Source: Pseudonocardia autotrophica
GTDB lineage: Bacteria; Actinomycetota; Actinomycetes; Mycobacteriales; Pseudonocardiaceae
Direction of reading: 5' to 3'
Assembly: GCF_000717175.1 (NCBI RefSeq)
Contig: NZ_JNYD01000026.1
Span: 1-64,000, forward strand
DNA length: 64,000 nt
Positions within the stretch are counted from its first letter, which is position 1. The number at the start of each line of letters is the position of its first letter. A model generated the notes under the pieces. It had not been told where the DNA came from. It worked only from the letters and a program-made list of their open reading frames with translations, and did not search any database. Shown here piece after piece: positions 33,465 to 42,104 of the stretch. The position numbers were made by a program, and so were the translations under genes.

Positions 33465-33940
33465 GCGGTAGGGGCGACGTCACCTCCCGGTACCACGGTC
33501 AGCGACTCCAGGCACCGCTCCAGCGCGCTACCGAAGGCCAGGGCCTCCTCGGGGGTGAGCGTGGAGAGCATCCGCTCCTCGACGTCGTCGACCGCCCGGT
33601 GGCACTCCTTCAGCACCTGCACGCCGTGCCCGGTCAGCCACGCCCGCAGGATCCGCCGGTTCGCCTCGTCCGGGCGCCGCTCGATGAGCCGGTCGCGCTC
33701 CATGGTCGCGATCAGCTGGTGCATCGCCTGCGGCGTGACGACGTGCCGGCGCGCCAGCTGCGCCGACGACAGCCCCTCGCGGGCCTCGAGGATGCTCAGC
33801 GCCGTGTACTGGTGCAGCGTGACCCCGAGCGGCCGCAGCACCTCCTCCATCCGCGCGCGCTCGGCCATCTCGAGCCGTTTCACCAGGTAGGTCAGGCGCT
33901 GGCCGCGCCGGCCGGCCGGACGGGCCGCTGACTGGGTCAT
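33461..33940 (-). CDS. MarR family transcriptional regulator
   Basis: This 159-residue winged-helix protein has recognition segment SSAQLARRHVVTPQAMHQLIATMERDRLIERRPDEANRR. It sits between two promoters that share the element TATCAAGCTCCTT in their spacers, so it is the natural candidate to repress both the acyl-CoA operon and the divergent transporter until an acyl-CoA or acid ligand appears. Start ATG 33940. Confidence 0.88.
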   Translation of the reverse strand: MTQSAARPAGRRGQRLTYLVKRLEMAERARMEEVLRPLGVTLHQYTALSILEAREGLSSAQLARRHVVTPQAMHQLIATMERDRLIERRPDEANRRILRAWLTGHGVQVLKECHRAVDDVEERMLSTLTPEEALAFGSALERCLESLTVVPGGDVAPTA

Positions 33941-33978
33941 GCCGCGAGGGTATTCGGAAACCTGAGACCGGTCAGCCA

Positions 33979-34007
33979 TTGACCTCGGGTATCAAGCTCC
34001 TTACCAT
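33979..34007 (+). promoter_or_regulatory. Promoter and MarR operator of the MHS transporter
   Basis: TTGACC (33979-33984), a 17-bp spacer containing TATCAAGCTCCT and TACCAT (34002-34007). It matches the acyl-CoA operon promoter. Confidence 0.65.
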
Positions 34008-34065
34008 CGGCGCCCATCGACGCGCCCGGCTCCCGGGCCGGTCATCCAGCAGACAGGGCACCGCA

Positions 34066-35379
34066 ATGACGCACCCGCAGCCGCACCCGCGCAGCCAGCT
34101 GCGCCGGGCCGTGCTGTCGAGCTACCTCGGCAGCGTGATCGAGTACTACGACTTCCTGCTCTACGCCACGGCCTCGGCCGTCGTGTTCAACAAGGTCTTC
34201 TTCGCGAACCTCGACCCGCTGGTCGGGACGGTCGCCAGCTTCGGCACGCTGGCCACCGGGTACTTCGCCCGGCCGCTCGGCGGGATCCTGTTCGGACACT
34301 TCGGCGACCGCCTGGGCCGCAAGCGGATGCTCGTGCTGAGCATGACGCTGATGGGCGTGGGCAGCACCCTCATCGGCCTGCTGCCCACCTCGGCGCAGAT
34401 CGGCGGCTGGGCACCGGTCCTGCTCGTGCTGCTGCGCGTGGTCCAGGGCGTCGCGGTCGGCGGGGAGTGGGGCGGCGCGGTGCTGATGTCCGCGGAGCAC
34501 GCCACCTCGCGGCGCGGGCTGTGGGCGAGCTTCACCAACGCCGGCGCGCCCAGCGGCATGGTGCTGTCCACCCTGGTCCTGGCGCTGTCGGCCGGCGCGA
34601 CCGGCGAGCAGGCCTTCCTCGCCTGGGGCTGGCGGATCCCGTTCCTGCTCAGCGTCGTGCTGCTCGCCGTCGGCCTGTTCGTCCGGGCGCGCGTCGCCGA
34701 GACGCCGGTGTTCGCCGAGGCCGCCCGCACGAAGCCCGCCGCGCCGCCGCTGCTCGACGTGCTGCGCAACCACCCGCGCAACCTGCTCCTGTCGATCGGT
34801 GTCGGCTTCGGCGCCTTCGTCGCGCAGGGCACGCTGACGACCTTCGTCATCTCCTACGCCGTGCAGGCCGGCTTCCCCCGGCAGACCGTGCTCAACGCCC
34901 TCACCGTCTCGTCGGTCGCCGCGATCGCCGGCATCATCGGGTTCTCCGCGCTGTCGGACCGCTTCGGCCGCCGTCCGCTGGTCCTCGCCGGCGCGGTCGC
35001 CATGGCGGTCTGGGCGTTCCTGCTGTTCCCGCTGATCGACAGCGGTTCGACGTTCCTGCTCGCGGTGGCCGTCGTCGTCGGGCAGGGTGTGGTGCACGCG
35101 TGCATGTACGGCCCGCTCGCCGCGCTGTACACCGAGCTGTTCTCCACCCGGGCCCGCTACACCGGCGCCTCGCTCGGCTACCAGATCGCGGGGATCGGCG
35201 CGGGCGTCGCGCCCGTCGTGTTCGCCTCGGTCCTCGCCGGGGGCGGCGGCACCACCACGGTCTCGATCATCATCGCGGCCGGGTGCGTGGTCACGGTCGC
35301 CTGCATCCTCGCGCTCCGCGAGACCGCCACCATCGACCTGGGCGAGTCGACGGAGGCCTCGACCCCCGCCCGGGCCTGA
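34066..35379 (+). CDS. MFS transporter, metabolite:H+ symporter (MHS) type
   Basis: This 437-residue carrier has 12 predicted helices, the MHS-type opening SYLGSVIEYYDFLLYATASA, loop 2-3 HFGDRLGRKRML and VQGVAVGGEWGGAVLM in helix 4. MHS carriers such as ShiA, ProP and PcaT-like members take up organic acids by proton symport. Substrate likely matches the acyl-CoA operon that shares its MarR operator. Start ATG 34066; a rho-independent-like hairpin follows. Confidence 0.88.
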   Translation: MTHPQPHPRSQLRRAVLSSYLGSVIEYYDFLLYATASAVVFNKVFFANLDPLVGTVASFGTLATGYFARPLGGILFGHFGDRLGRKRMLVLSMTLMGVGSTLIGLLPTSAQIGGWAPVLLVLLRVVQGVAVGGEWGGAVLMSAEHATSRRGLWASFTNAGAPSGMVLSTLVLALSAGATGEQAFLAWGWRIPFLLSVVLLAVGLFVRARVAETPVFAEAARTKPAAPPLLDVLRNHPRNLLLSIGVGFGAFVAQGTLTTFVISYAVQAGFPRQTVLNALTVSSVAAIAGIIGFSALSDRFGRRPLVLAGAVAMAVWAFLLFPLIDSGSTFLLAVAVVVGQGVVHACMYGPLAALYTELFSTRARYTGASLGYQIAGIGAGVAPVVFASVLAGGGGTTTVSIIIAAGCVVTVACILALRETATIDLGESTEASTPARA

Positions 35380-35389
35380 CGGTCGTCAT

Positions 35390-35429
35390 CGGGCGGTGTC
35401 CGGCGGCCACGGCCGCGGGACACCGCCCG
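35390..35429 (+). terminator. Terminator hairpin between convergent MFS and Lsr2-like genes
   Basis: CGGGCGGTGTCC (35390-35401) pairs with GGACACCGCCCG (35418-35429); the loop has its own GGCGGCC/GGCCGC pairing. Confidence 0.65.
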
Positions 35430-35478
35430 GTGCGTTCGACGCGGCCGCACGACGTGAACGGCCGGACGACCGGGGCGA

Positions 35479-35850
35479 TCAGGCCGGTTGGTCCGCCGCC
35501 CGCTCCTCGCGCCACTGCTCGACCAGCGACCGCTTGAACCGGTTGTTGGAGGGGACCTCGATCCCCTTGTCCTCGGCCCACTGCCGCAGCTGCTCGCGCT
35601 CCTCGGCGGTGAGCCCCGTGCTCGTGCTGACCTGGCCGCTCCCGCCGCGCTTCACGGCCGACCGCAGGTCCGGGATCGACGCGTCCACCCGGCCGGCGTC
35701 GATGTAGGGCTGCAGCAGCCCCAGCAGCTTGCGGTACTCCGGAGCCGCCAGGTCGATCTGCACCCGCATCTGGTCGATGTTCAGCTCGTGCGACTCGACG
35801 TCCTGTTCGGAGCCCGTGAGGTCGCAGTACCGGATCTCCCTGATGCCCAT
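35479..35850 (-). CDS. Lsr2-like nucleoid protein with an altered C-terminal DNA-binding tip
   Basis: This 123-residue protein resembles Lsr2, the actinobacterial H-NS-like silencer. The N-terminal dimerisation half fits (YCDLTGSEQDVESHELNIDQ), and the C-terminal half has the Lsr2 helix pair LTAEEREQLRQWAEDKGIEVP. The usual RGR minor-groove motif is absent; NNRFKRS is found there. Binding mode may therefore differ from classical Lsr2. It lies 3 bp after the partner gene at 35854 and probably shares its transcript. Confidence 0.7.
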   Translation of the reverse strand: MGIREIRYCDLTGSEQDVESHELNIDQMRVQIDLAAPEYRKLLGLLQPYIDAGRVDASIPDLRSAVKRGGSGQVSTSTGLTAEEREQLRQWAEDKGIEVPSNNRFKRSLVEQWREERAADQPA

Positions 35851-35853
35851 CGA

Positions 35854-36399
35854 TCAGCCCGCCTCGGCCGTGGTCCGCGCGGCGCGCTTCCGCCCGGCCG
35901 CGCCGCCGGCCTCCTTGGCCGCCTCCTTCGCGGCCTCCTTGGCCGCCTTGCGCAGGGCGGACAGGGTCTGGCCCGCCAGCGCCTTCGAGGCCACCGAGTC
36001 GCCGATCTGCCGCGGCGTCATGCGGCCGCGTCCGGTCTCCGCGAGGTAGGTCTGCCCCTCCGGACCGGTCCGGTACTCGAGGTTGGACGCGACCCGGTGG
36101 AACCGGGTCCGACCCCGCTGCCGCACGCCCTCCCACCTCTCCACCTTGACGGCGAGCAGGCAGCACGTGCAGGTCAGACGGCGGACGAACAATCCCTCGT
36201 CGTCCACCTCGGTGAAGTGGATCCCCGCCTGCCGGATCGTGGGGAACAGGTGGCGGCCGCGTTCCCGGCACGCCAGGACCTCGTCGGAGACGCGGTCGAC
36301 GTAGAGGTCGACGTCCTCGTCCGAGGCCCGGACGATCCCCGTCTCCTCCAGCTGCTCACCCTGGATCGACTTCGGCAGATCGGCGTCGCCGTCGGCCAC
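35854..36399 (-). CDS. Unknown protein with Lys/Ala-rich H1-like tail, paired with the Lsr2-like gene
   Basis: This 181-residue protein is unrecognised. The middle has TCTCCLLAVKVERWEGVRQ, where a Cys cluster could bind metal. The C-terminal 45 residues are a basic helical tail built on repeated AAKE units with RKRAAR, similar in style to histone-H1-like tails, which suggests nucleic-acid contact. GTG 36399. The adjacency to an Lsr2-like gene supports a chromatin-linked role; this is inference. Confidence 0.6.
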   Translation of the reverse strand: MADGDADLPKSIQGEQLEETGIVRASDEDVDLYVDRVSDEVLACRERGRHLFPTIRQAGIHFTEVDDEGLFVRRLTCTCCLLAVKVERWEGVRQRGRTRFHRVASNLEYRTGPEGQTYLAETGRGRMTPRQIGDSVASKALAGQTLSALRKAAKEAAKEAAKEAGGAAGRKRAARTTAEAG

Positions 36400-36558
36400 C
36401 TGACACCCCTCTCGTCGTGTTCGTGTGCAGTGTCGCGGTCCATCGCGGTCCGCGGAACCAGCAGATCACATCATCACCGCCGATCGGACGCCCGTTCGGG
36501 CCCATCGGTCGCGACGATCGGTGGTCGGTCGCCCCGGTGTGGGCAGCGGTGCGCCGCC

Positions 36559-36583
36559 GATATGGGCAGCGCCCACCGATGGG
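36559..36583 (+). promoter_or_regulatory. 25-bp regulon motif (copy D-right), facing SnoaL
   Basis: On the minus strand CCCATCGGTGGGCGC then TGCCCATATC. It ends 56 bp before the ATG at 36640, the same spacing as copy A-right. A CCCATCGGT half-site also lies at 36501. Confidence 0.7.
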
Positions 36584-36639
36584 CGGCACGGGCCCGCCGG
36601 GCCACGCTCTCCCCCTCACCCGAAGCGAGAGGACCCGAC

Positions 36640-37104
36640 ATGACCACCACCGCACCCACCCTGACAACTCGGACCGTGCCGCCGGCCCCGAAGGAGCTGG
36701 CCGCGCGCTGGCTCGACCTGATCTCCGCGGGCGACGTCGAGGAGCTCTGCCGCACCGCGTCGCCCACGTGGTCGATGGCCGGCGGCCCGCCCGGCCTGCC
36801 GCCGGGACCCGACGGGATCCGCGCGCTGGTCGCGTCGTTCGGCCGGATCCGGCAGCGCTGGGTCGTCGAGGACGTGATCGCCGAGGGCGACAAGGTGGTC
36901 GTCCGCGCGACCAACGTCTGCGAGCAAGACACCTTCCTGGGCGTGCCCGCAGCGGGGATCGAGCAGGTCTTCTCCGCGATCTTCGTGTTCCGCATCGCCG
37001 AGGGGCGCGTCGAGCAGATCTGGCGGACCGCGCAGGACCTCCAGCGGCTGCTGCAGCTCGGTGCGACGATCGTCCCGCCGTCGTCGCCGAGGGCGTCCCG
37101 CTGA
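36640..37104 (+). CDS. SnoaL-like / NTF2-fold protein
   Basis: This 154-residue protein has the ester-cyclase/SnoaL pattern LAARWLDLISAGDVEELCRTASPTW and a C-terminal IAEGRVEQIWRT. It carries a copy of the 25-bp motif at the same spacing as the flavin monooxygenase gene, so it is a likely member of the same regulon although 10 kb away. The last dozen residues (TIVPPSSPRASR) run into the decayed dioxygenase-like sequence, so the native C-terminus may have been replaced by a deletion. Confidence 0.75.
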   Translation: MTTTAPTLTTRTVPPAPKELAARWLDLISAGDVEELCRTASPTWSMAGGPPGLPPGPDGIRALVASFGRIRQRWVVEDVIAEGDKVVVRATNVCEQDTFLGVPAAGIEQVFSAIFVFRIAEGRVEQIWRTAQDLQRLLQLGATIVPPSSPRASR

Positions 37105-37340
37105 CCCTCGAGCTGTCCCTCACCGACATCGCCGGCGACGGCGTGCCGTTCGCGGGCGTCGCGGTGTACGTGTGGGAGTGCGACCGCAGTGCTCGCAGGT
37201 CGCACTGCCGCAGGAGATGTGCGAGCAGGTCTACGCGCAGCCCGGCTACGAGCGGTCCGTCACCACTTTCTCGCGGGTCGGCCTGGACAGCGACACGGTC
37301 TTCGGCGACGACGGCGGCGCGACCGGCTGCAACGTTCTGC
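37083..37340 (+). pseudogene. Remnant of an intradiol-dioxygenase-like protein
   Basis: Frame one (from about 37089) gives EGVPLTLELSLTD then VPFAGVAVYVWECDR, a match to the beta-sandwich of intradiol dioxygenase-like proteins. A second frame (from about 37197) gives LPQEMCEQVYAQPGYERSV and GLDSDTVFGDDGG, the C-terminal part of the same family. The intervening metal-binding His/Tyr segment is gone, and the frame shifts at about 37186-37199. So the gene has an internal deletion and cannot make an active enzyme. Confidence 0.7.
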
Positions 37341-37376
37341 TTGTTCGCTGCAACATCCTGACCATATGCTGCACGA
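37341..37376 (+). promoter_or_regulatory. Leaderless promoter of the QsdR-type TetR gene
   Basis: TTGTTC (37341-37346), 18 bp, TATGCT (37365-37370), then GTG at 37377, 6 bp later. CTGCAAC occurs twice, about 21 bp apart, around the -35. Confidence 0.5.
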
Positions 37377-37976
37377 GTGGGTGTCGCCGATCACAGCCGG
37401 ACCGCGGTGCGGTCGGACGCCCGGGAGGCGGTCCGGCTCGCCCGCCGCGCCTTCATGGCGGGTGAACGCATCGACCTGCAGCGGATCGCAGGCCGGCTCG
37501 GCGTCGACCGCACGACGCTGTTCCGCTGGGTCGGCAACCGCGACCAGCTGCTCGTCGCCGTGCTGACCTCACTCGCCGACCCCACTCTGCGCGACGCGGC
37601 GGCCGCCGCGCCCGGATCCGGGCCCGAGCGGATCGGGCGGATCCTGCGCGACTTCTCCCAGGCCCTGATCGACGCGCCGTACTACCGCTCCTTCCTGCAG
37701 CGCGACACCGAGCGCGCGCTGCGGTTGATCACGACGAAGGCCAGCCCGCTGCAGCAGCACGTCGTCGGCGCGGTCGAGCGGCTGCTCGCCGAGGAGTGCG
37801 GCCGCGGGCACCTGCGCACCTCGATGCCGCTCGGCGACCTCGCCTACCTGGTGGTGCGGATCGCCGAGTCGTTCATCTACGCCGACCTGCTCACCGGGGA
37901 CCCGCCCGACGCCGCCAAGGTCGAGCTCGCGGTCACCGCCCTGCTGCACGGGGCGGCCCGCGTTCCCACCCCCTGA
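37377..37976 (+). CDS. TetR family regulator, QsdR-like
   Basis: This 199-residue protein has a helix-turn-helix IDLQRIAGRLGVDRTTLFRWVGNRDQLLVAVL and a C-terminal domain resembling QsdR, the regulator of the Rhodococcus lactone-degradation gene. In this window its neighbour is a serine hydrolase and 4CL-like ligase, which it may control. GTG 37377 with a -10 directly upstream indicates a leaderless mRNA. Confidence 0.85.
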   Translation: MGVADHSRTAVRSDAREAVRLARRAFMAGERIDLQRIAGRLGVDRTTLFRWVGNRDQLLVAVLTSLADPTLRDAAAAAPGSGPERIGRILRDFSQALIDAPYYRSFLQRDTERALRLITTKASPLQQHVVGAVERLLAEECGRGHLRTSMPLGDLAYLVVRIAESFIYADLLTGDPPDAAKVELAVTALLHGAARVPTP

Positions 37977-38014
37977 CCCCCGCACGACCGCACTCGACGA
38001 GGAGAGCACCGATC

Positions 38015-39160
38015 ATGGCCGAGCTCCAGGGCACCTGCGAGGACCGTTTCGACCCGCTGCGCGGACAGCTGCAGGCCCACCTCGACAGCGGCGAGGAGCT
38101 GGGTGCGTCGCTGGTCGTGGACCTCGACGGCGACCGCGTCGTCGACCTCTGGGGCGGGTACCGCGACCAGGCCCGCACCACGGCATGGGACGAGCACACG
38201 ATCGTCAACGTCTGGTCGACCACCAAGACGGTGACCGCGCTGGCCACGCTGATGCTGGTCGACCGCGGGCAGCTCGACGTCCATGCCCCGGTGGCGCGGT
38301 ACTGGCCGGACTTCGCGGCGGCGGGCAAGGAGGACGTGCAGGTCCGGCACCTGCTCTCGCACACCTCCGGCGTCTCCGGGCTGGACCGGCCGGCCACGGT
38401 CGAGGACATGTACGACGCCGAGCGGGCGGCCGCCCGGATGGCGGCCCAGGCGCCGTGGTGGGAACCGGGCACGGCGTCGGGCTACCACGCGCTCAACTAC
38501 GGGCACCTGCTCGGCGAGCTGATCCGGCGCGTCGACGGCCGGACCCTCACCGAGTTCGTCGCTCAGGAGATCGCCGGCCCGCTCGACGCCGACTTCACCA
38601 TCGGCGCGCCGGAGAAGGCGTGGGGCCGGATCGCCGACGTCGTCCCCCCGCCGCCCGTGACCGTCGACCTCTCGGGCGCGGACCCGAACAGCCCGGCGGT
38701 GCGGACGCTCACCGGCCCGCTCGTCGACGCCGAGGACGCGAACACCGAGGCCTGGCGCCGCGCCGAGATCGGCGGCGCGAACGGCCACGGCAACGCCCGC
38801 TCGGTCGCCCGGATGCTGTCCGCGATCGCCCGCGGCGGCGAGGTCGACGGTGTCCGCCTGCTCTCCCCGGCGACCATCGAGCTGATCTTCGACGAGCAGG
38901 CGCAGGGCGTCGACCTCGTCCTCGGCGTTCCGCTGCGGTGGGGCATCGGCTACGGCCTGCCGCAACGGGAGACGCTGCCGTACATCCCGGACGAGCGGAT
39001 CTGCTTCTGGGGTGGCTGGGGCGGCTCGATGATCATCATGGATCTCGGCCGGCGGCTGACGATCTCCTACATGATGAACCGCATGGCGCCGGGCATCATC
39101 GGCTCCGACCGCAGCGCCGGGTACGTGCGGGAGATCTACCGTGTGCTGGGGCCGGCGTGA
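38015..39160 (+). CDS. Serine hydrolase (beta-lactamase/esterase EstB-like)
   Basis: This 381-residue protein has the class-C/EstB serine motif WSTTKT (Ser68, Lys71), a YHALNYG segment resembling the Y-x-N element near residue 160, and a C-terminal FWGGWGGSM in place of KTG. Such enzymes are usually esterases rather than beta-lactamases. GAGGAG before ATG 38015. It overlaps the ligase start by 4 bp, so they form an operon; a role freeing an acid for the ligase is inferred. Confidence 0.85.
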   Translation: MAELQGTCEDRFDPLRGQLQAHLDSGEELGASLVVDLDGDRVVDLWGGYRDQARTTAWDEHTIVNVWSTTKTVTALATLMLVDRGQLDVHAPVARYWPDFAAAGKEDVQVRHLLSHTSGVSGLDRPATVEDMYDAERAAARMAAQAPWWEPGTASGYHALNYGHLLGELIRRVDGRTLTEFVAQEIAGPLDADFTIGAPEKAWGRIADVVPPPPVTVDLSGADPNSPAVRTLTGPLVDAEDANTEAWRRAEIGGANGHGNARSVARMLSAIARGGEVDGVRLLSPATIELIFDEQAQGVDLVLGVPLRWGIGYGLPQRETLPYIPDERICFWGGWGGSMIIMDLGRRLTISYMMNRMAPGIIGSDRSAGYVREIYRVLGPA

Positions 39161-40725
39161 TCCTCCGCAGCCCGTACCCGGACGTCGAGATCCCCGAGGT
39201 CCCGCTGCCCGAGTTCCTCTTCGGCGCCGGTTTCGGCGACCGGGGCGACGCCGCCGCCTTCATCGACGGCGCGACGGGCTCGTCGGTCACCTTCGACGAG
39301 CTCACGGGCATGGTCACCCGGATCGCCGCCGCCCTGCACGAGCGCGGGCTCCGCAGGGGCGACGTGGTGGCGCTGTTCGCCCCGAACTCGCCCGCCTGGG
39401 TCGCGGTGTTCCAGGGTGTGTTGCGCGCCAACGGCATCGTGACCAGCGCGAACTCCCTCTACTCCCCCGCCGAGCTCGCCCACCAGCTCACCGACTCCGG
39501 CGCGACGATGCTGGTCACGGTGTCCCCGTTCCTGGACCGGGCCACGGCGGCGGCCGCGCAGGCCGGCCTGCCCGACGACGCCGTCGTCACCCTCGACCCG
39601 GTCGACGGCCGCACGTCGCTGGTCGACCTCCTGGGGAGTAGCGCCACCCCGCCGGAGCTCGAGGTCGGGCCCGGGGACACCGCGGTGCTCCCCTACTCGT
39701 CCGGCACGACGGGCCTGGCGAAGGGCGTGGTGCTCACCCACCGCAACCTCGTGGCGAACCTGCTGCAGTTCACGCCCCTGGGGACCACGGACGAGACGAC
39801 CCGGATCCTCGCCGTCCTGCCGTTCTTCCACATCTACGGGATGACGGTGATGATGAACCACGGCCTGCACCGGCGGGCCACGGTCGTCACGATGCCGCGC
39901 TTCGACATGGCGGAGTTCCTGCGGGTGGTCGCGGAGTACCGGCTGAACCGGCTGTACATCGCCCCGCCCGTCGCCGTCGCGCTGGCCAAGCACCCGCTGG
40001 TCGACGAGCACGACCTGTCCTGCGTGGACGTCATCTTCTCCGGCGCCGCCCCGCTCGACGCCGAGCTCGGGCATGCCGTCGCCCGCCGGCTCGGCTGCGT
40101 GGTCCTGCAGGGCTACGGCATGACCGAGCTCTCCCCCGTCAGCCACTCGATGGACGAGCGGCACCCCGACGACGACCTGAACGGCGTGGGGTACGCGATC
40201 CCGAACGTCGAGAGCAAGCTCGTCGACCCGGAGACCGGCCGGGAGGTCGGGCCCGGCGAGCGCGGCGAGCTGTGGGTCCGCGGGCCGAACGTCATGTCCG
40301 GCTACCTGAACAACCCCTCGGCCACCGCCGCCACGCTCGACGCGGACGGCTTCCTGCACACCGGCGACGTCGCGACGGTCGACGAGCGCGGCTTCTTCCG
40401 CATCGTCGACCGGGTCAAGGAGCTGATCAAGTACAAGGGCTACCAGGTCCCGCCGGCGGAGCTCGAGGCCGTGCTCCTCACCCACCCGGGCATCGCCGAC
40501 GCCGCCGTGATCGGGGTGTCCGACGCGGAGGGGGAGGAGGTGCCGAAGGCGTTCGTCGTGGTCCAGGAGGGGGTCACACTGACCGCCGACGACGTGATGG
40601 CCTTCGTCGCGGAGCGGCTCGCGCCGTACAAGAAGGTCCGCGTGGTCGAGTTCCTCGACGCGATCCCGAAGTCCGCCTCGGGGAAGATCCTCCGCAAGGA
40701 CCTGCGCGCCCGCGAGAACGCCTGA
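39157..40725 (+). CDS. 4-coumarate-CoA-ligase-like AMP-forming ligase
   Basis: This 522-residue ANL ligase has the 4CL-type P-loop YSSGTTGLAKGVVLTHRN, GYGMTELSPVSH, GELWVRGPNVMSGYL and IPKSASGKILRKDLR. It activates a carboxylic acid with ATP and CoA; the 4CL-like features suggest an aromatic or phenylpropanoid-like acid, but this is not certain. GTG 39157 overlaps the serine hydrolase stop. Confidence 0.87.
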   Translation: MILRSPYPDVEIPEVPLPEFLFGAGFGDRGDAAAFIDGATGSSVTFDELTGMVTRIAAALHERGLRRGDVVALFAPNSPAWVAVFQGVLRANGIVTSANSLYSPAELAHQLTDSGATMLVTVSPFLDRATAAAAQAGLPDDAVVTLDPVDGRTSLVDLLGSSATPPELEVGPGDTAVLPYSSGTTGLAKGVVLTHRNLVANLLQFTPLGTTDETTRILAVLPFFHIYGMTVMMNHGLHRRATVVTMPRFDMAEFLRVVAEYRLNRLYIAPPVAVALAKHPLVDEHDLSCVDVIFSGAAPLDAELGHAVARRLGCVVLQGYGMTELSPVSHSMDERHPDDDLNGVGYAIPNVESKLVDPETGREVGPGERGELWVRGPNVMSGYLNNPSATAATLDADGFLHTGDVATVDERGFFRIVDRVKELIKYKGYQVPPAELEAVLLTHPGIADAAVIGVSDAEGEEVPKAFVVVQEGVTLTADDVMAFVAERLAPYKKVRVVEFLDAIPKSASGKILRKDLRARENA

Positions 40726-40859
40726 CGGGTGGATACCGGACCGGCCAGAACGGCGCTGTGACCAGGTCCCGCCGACAGAGGTCGCCATCCGGGCGGGCAC
40801 CCCGGCCGCCACCAGCTCGACAGGGCCGCGTGAGACGGTGGGAGGAGCACGAGCTGGCG

Positions 40860-42068
40860 TCAGGCGTGTGCGTATGCGGGGAGGGCGAAGGTCGGGGCCG
40901 GCGTGCCGACTCGACGGAGTTGGGTGGCGACCCCGCGGACGACCGGGCTGCCCGCCACGCGAACCGCGGCTCGCAGCATGGCGACACCGGTACGGGAGGT
41001 CGGGTTCGCCACTCTCGGCACCCCCGGCGGCAGTTTCTGCACCCGCTCGACCCAGGGCCGCATGATGTGCTCGTAGCCGTCGAGGGCGTTGCGGAGGTCG
41101 GTGTGCGAGGCGATCTCCCCGGCGAGTACGTAGGCGCCGACAACGGCGAGGGTGGTGCCCATGCCGATCATGGGCGAAGGGCAGTAGGCAGCGTCGCCCA
41201 GCAGCGCGACCCGGCCGCGCGACCACCGGGGGGCCCGTACTTGGCCCAGGACCTCGGCGTACAGGTCGTCGACGTCGTCGAGCGCATCGAGCACGCGGCC
41301 CGTCTCCCAGCCGGCGCCGGCGAAGGTTCGGCGCAGCAGGGCGCGCTGCTCATCGGGCGTTCTCCGGTCGGCGTCGTCGCGCTTCTCTCCCCGGGCGAGT
41401 GTGCGCGTGACGATGACGCGCAGTGTGCCGTGCCGGTCCGGACGCAAGGAGAACGTGCCGCCGGGAGCGTTGAACCAGCGCCACCAGTCCGTGTCCGAGG
41501 CGGTCCGCGGGATCGTCGCCCAGGTCGCCTCCACTCCGAGAGAGCGGACCACCGGCTCGTCGTTGAAGAGCAGCCCGCGGGTGCCGGAGCCGATGCCGTC
41601 GGCGGCGACGACGAAGTCGAACCGTTCGTCCGGAGCGTTCGCGAAGGTAGCCGTGGCGGTGCCGTCCTCCTGCCGCAGCGAGGTGATGCGGTCGCCGAAG
41701 CGGTACTCCGTGCTGTCGGAGGTGGCCGAGACCAGCAGCTCGGCGAGGTCGCCGCGCAGGATCTCCACCTCCGAGGTCACGCTCATGCCGCTGGCATCCC
41801 CGACCGGGAACCGAGCGAGCACCTGCCCGCGCGGCCCGACGAACTCCACCCCCAACTCGCCCGTGTCTGCGGCGCGCACCTGTTCCTCCAGCCCCATGCG
41901 GCGGATGACCTGCAGCCCGGCCCCGCGGAGGTCGACGTTCTGGCCGCCGGTGCGCAGGCGGGGTGCTCGCTCCACGACCGTCGTCCGCCATCCGTGGCGG
42001 CCGAGCCAAAACGCAAGAGCCGGCCCGGCGATGCTCGCGCCGGCGATCAGGGCAGTGCGAGGAGGCAC
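40860..42068 (-). CDS. FAD-binding monooxygenase
   Basis: This 402-residue flavoprotein has the FAD motif ALIAGASIAGPALAFWLGRHG, the middle DG-motif region VVAADGIGSGTR and the C-terminal ALLGDAAYCPSPMIGMGTTLAV. It resembles the TetX/PHBH-type aromatic hydroxylase branch. Likely hydroxylates an aromatic or polyketide-like compound; substrate unknown. I chose GTG 42068 because it places the FAD motif near the N-terminus. Convergent with the 4CL-like gene. Confidence 0.85.
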   Translation of the reverse strand: MPPRTALIAGASIAGPALAFWLGRHGWRTTVVERAPRLRTGGQNVDLRGAGLQVIRRMGLEEQVRAADTGELGVEFVGPRGQVLARFPVGDASGMSVTSEVEILRGDLAELLVSATSDSTEYRFGDRITSLRQEDGTATATFANAPDERFDFVVAADGIGSGTRGLLFNDEPVVRSLGVEATWATIPRTASDTDWWRWFNAPGGTFSLRPDRHGTLRVIVTRTLARGEKRDDADRRTPDEQRALLRRTFAGAGWETGRVLDALDDVDDLYAEVLGQVRAPRWSRGRVALLGDAAYCPSPMIGMGTTLAVVGAYVLAGEIASHTDLRNALDGYEHIMRPWVERVQKLPPGVPRVANPTSRTGVAMLRAAVRVAGSPVVRGVATQLRRVGTPAPTFALPAYAHA

Positions 42069-42104
42069 TGGCCGAGGGTAGGTCGCCCACAGGTGGAGGC
42101 GCAC

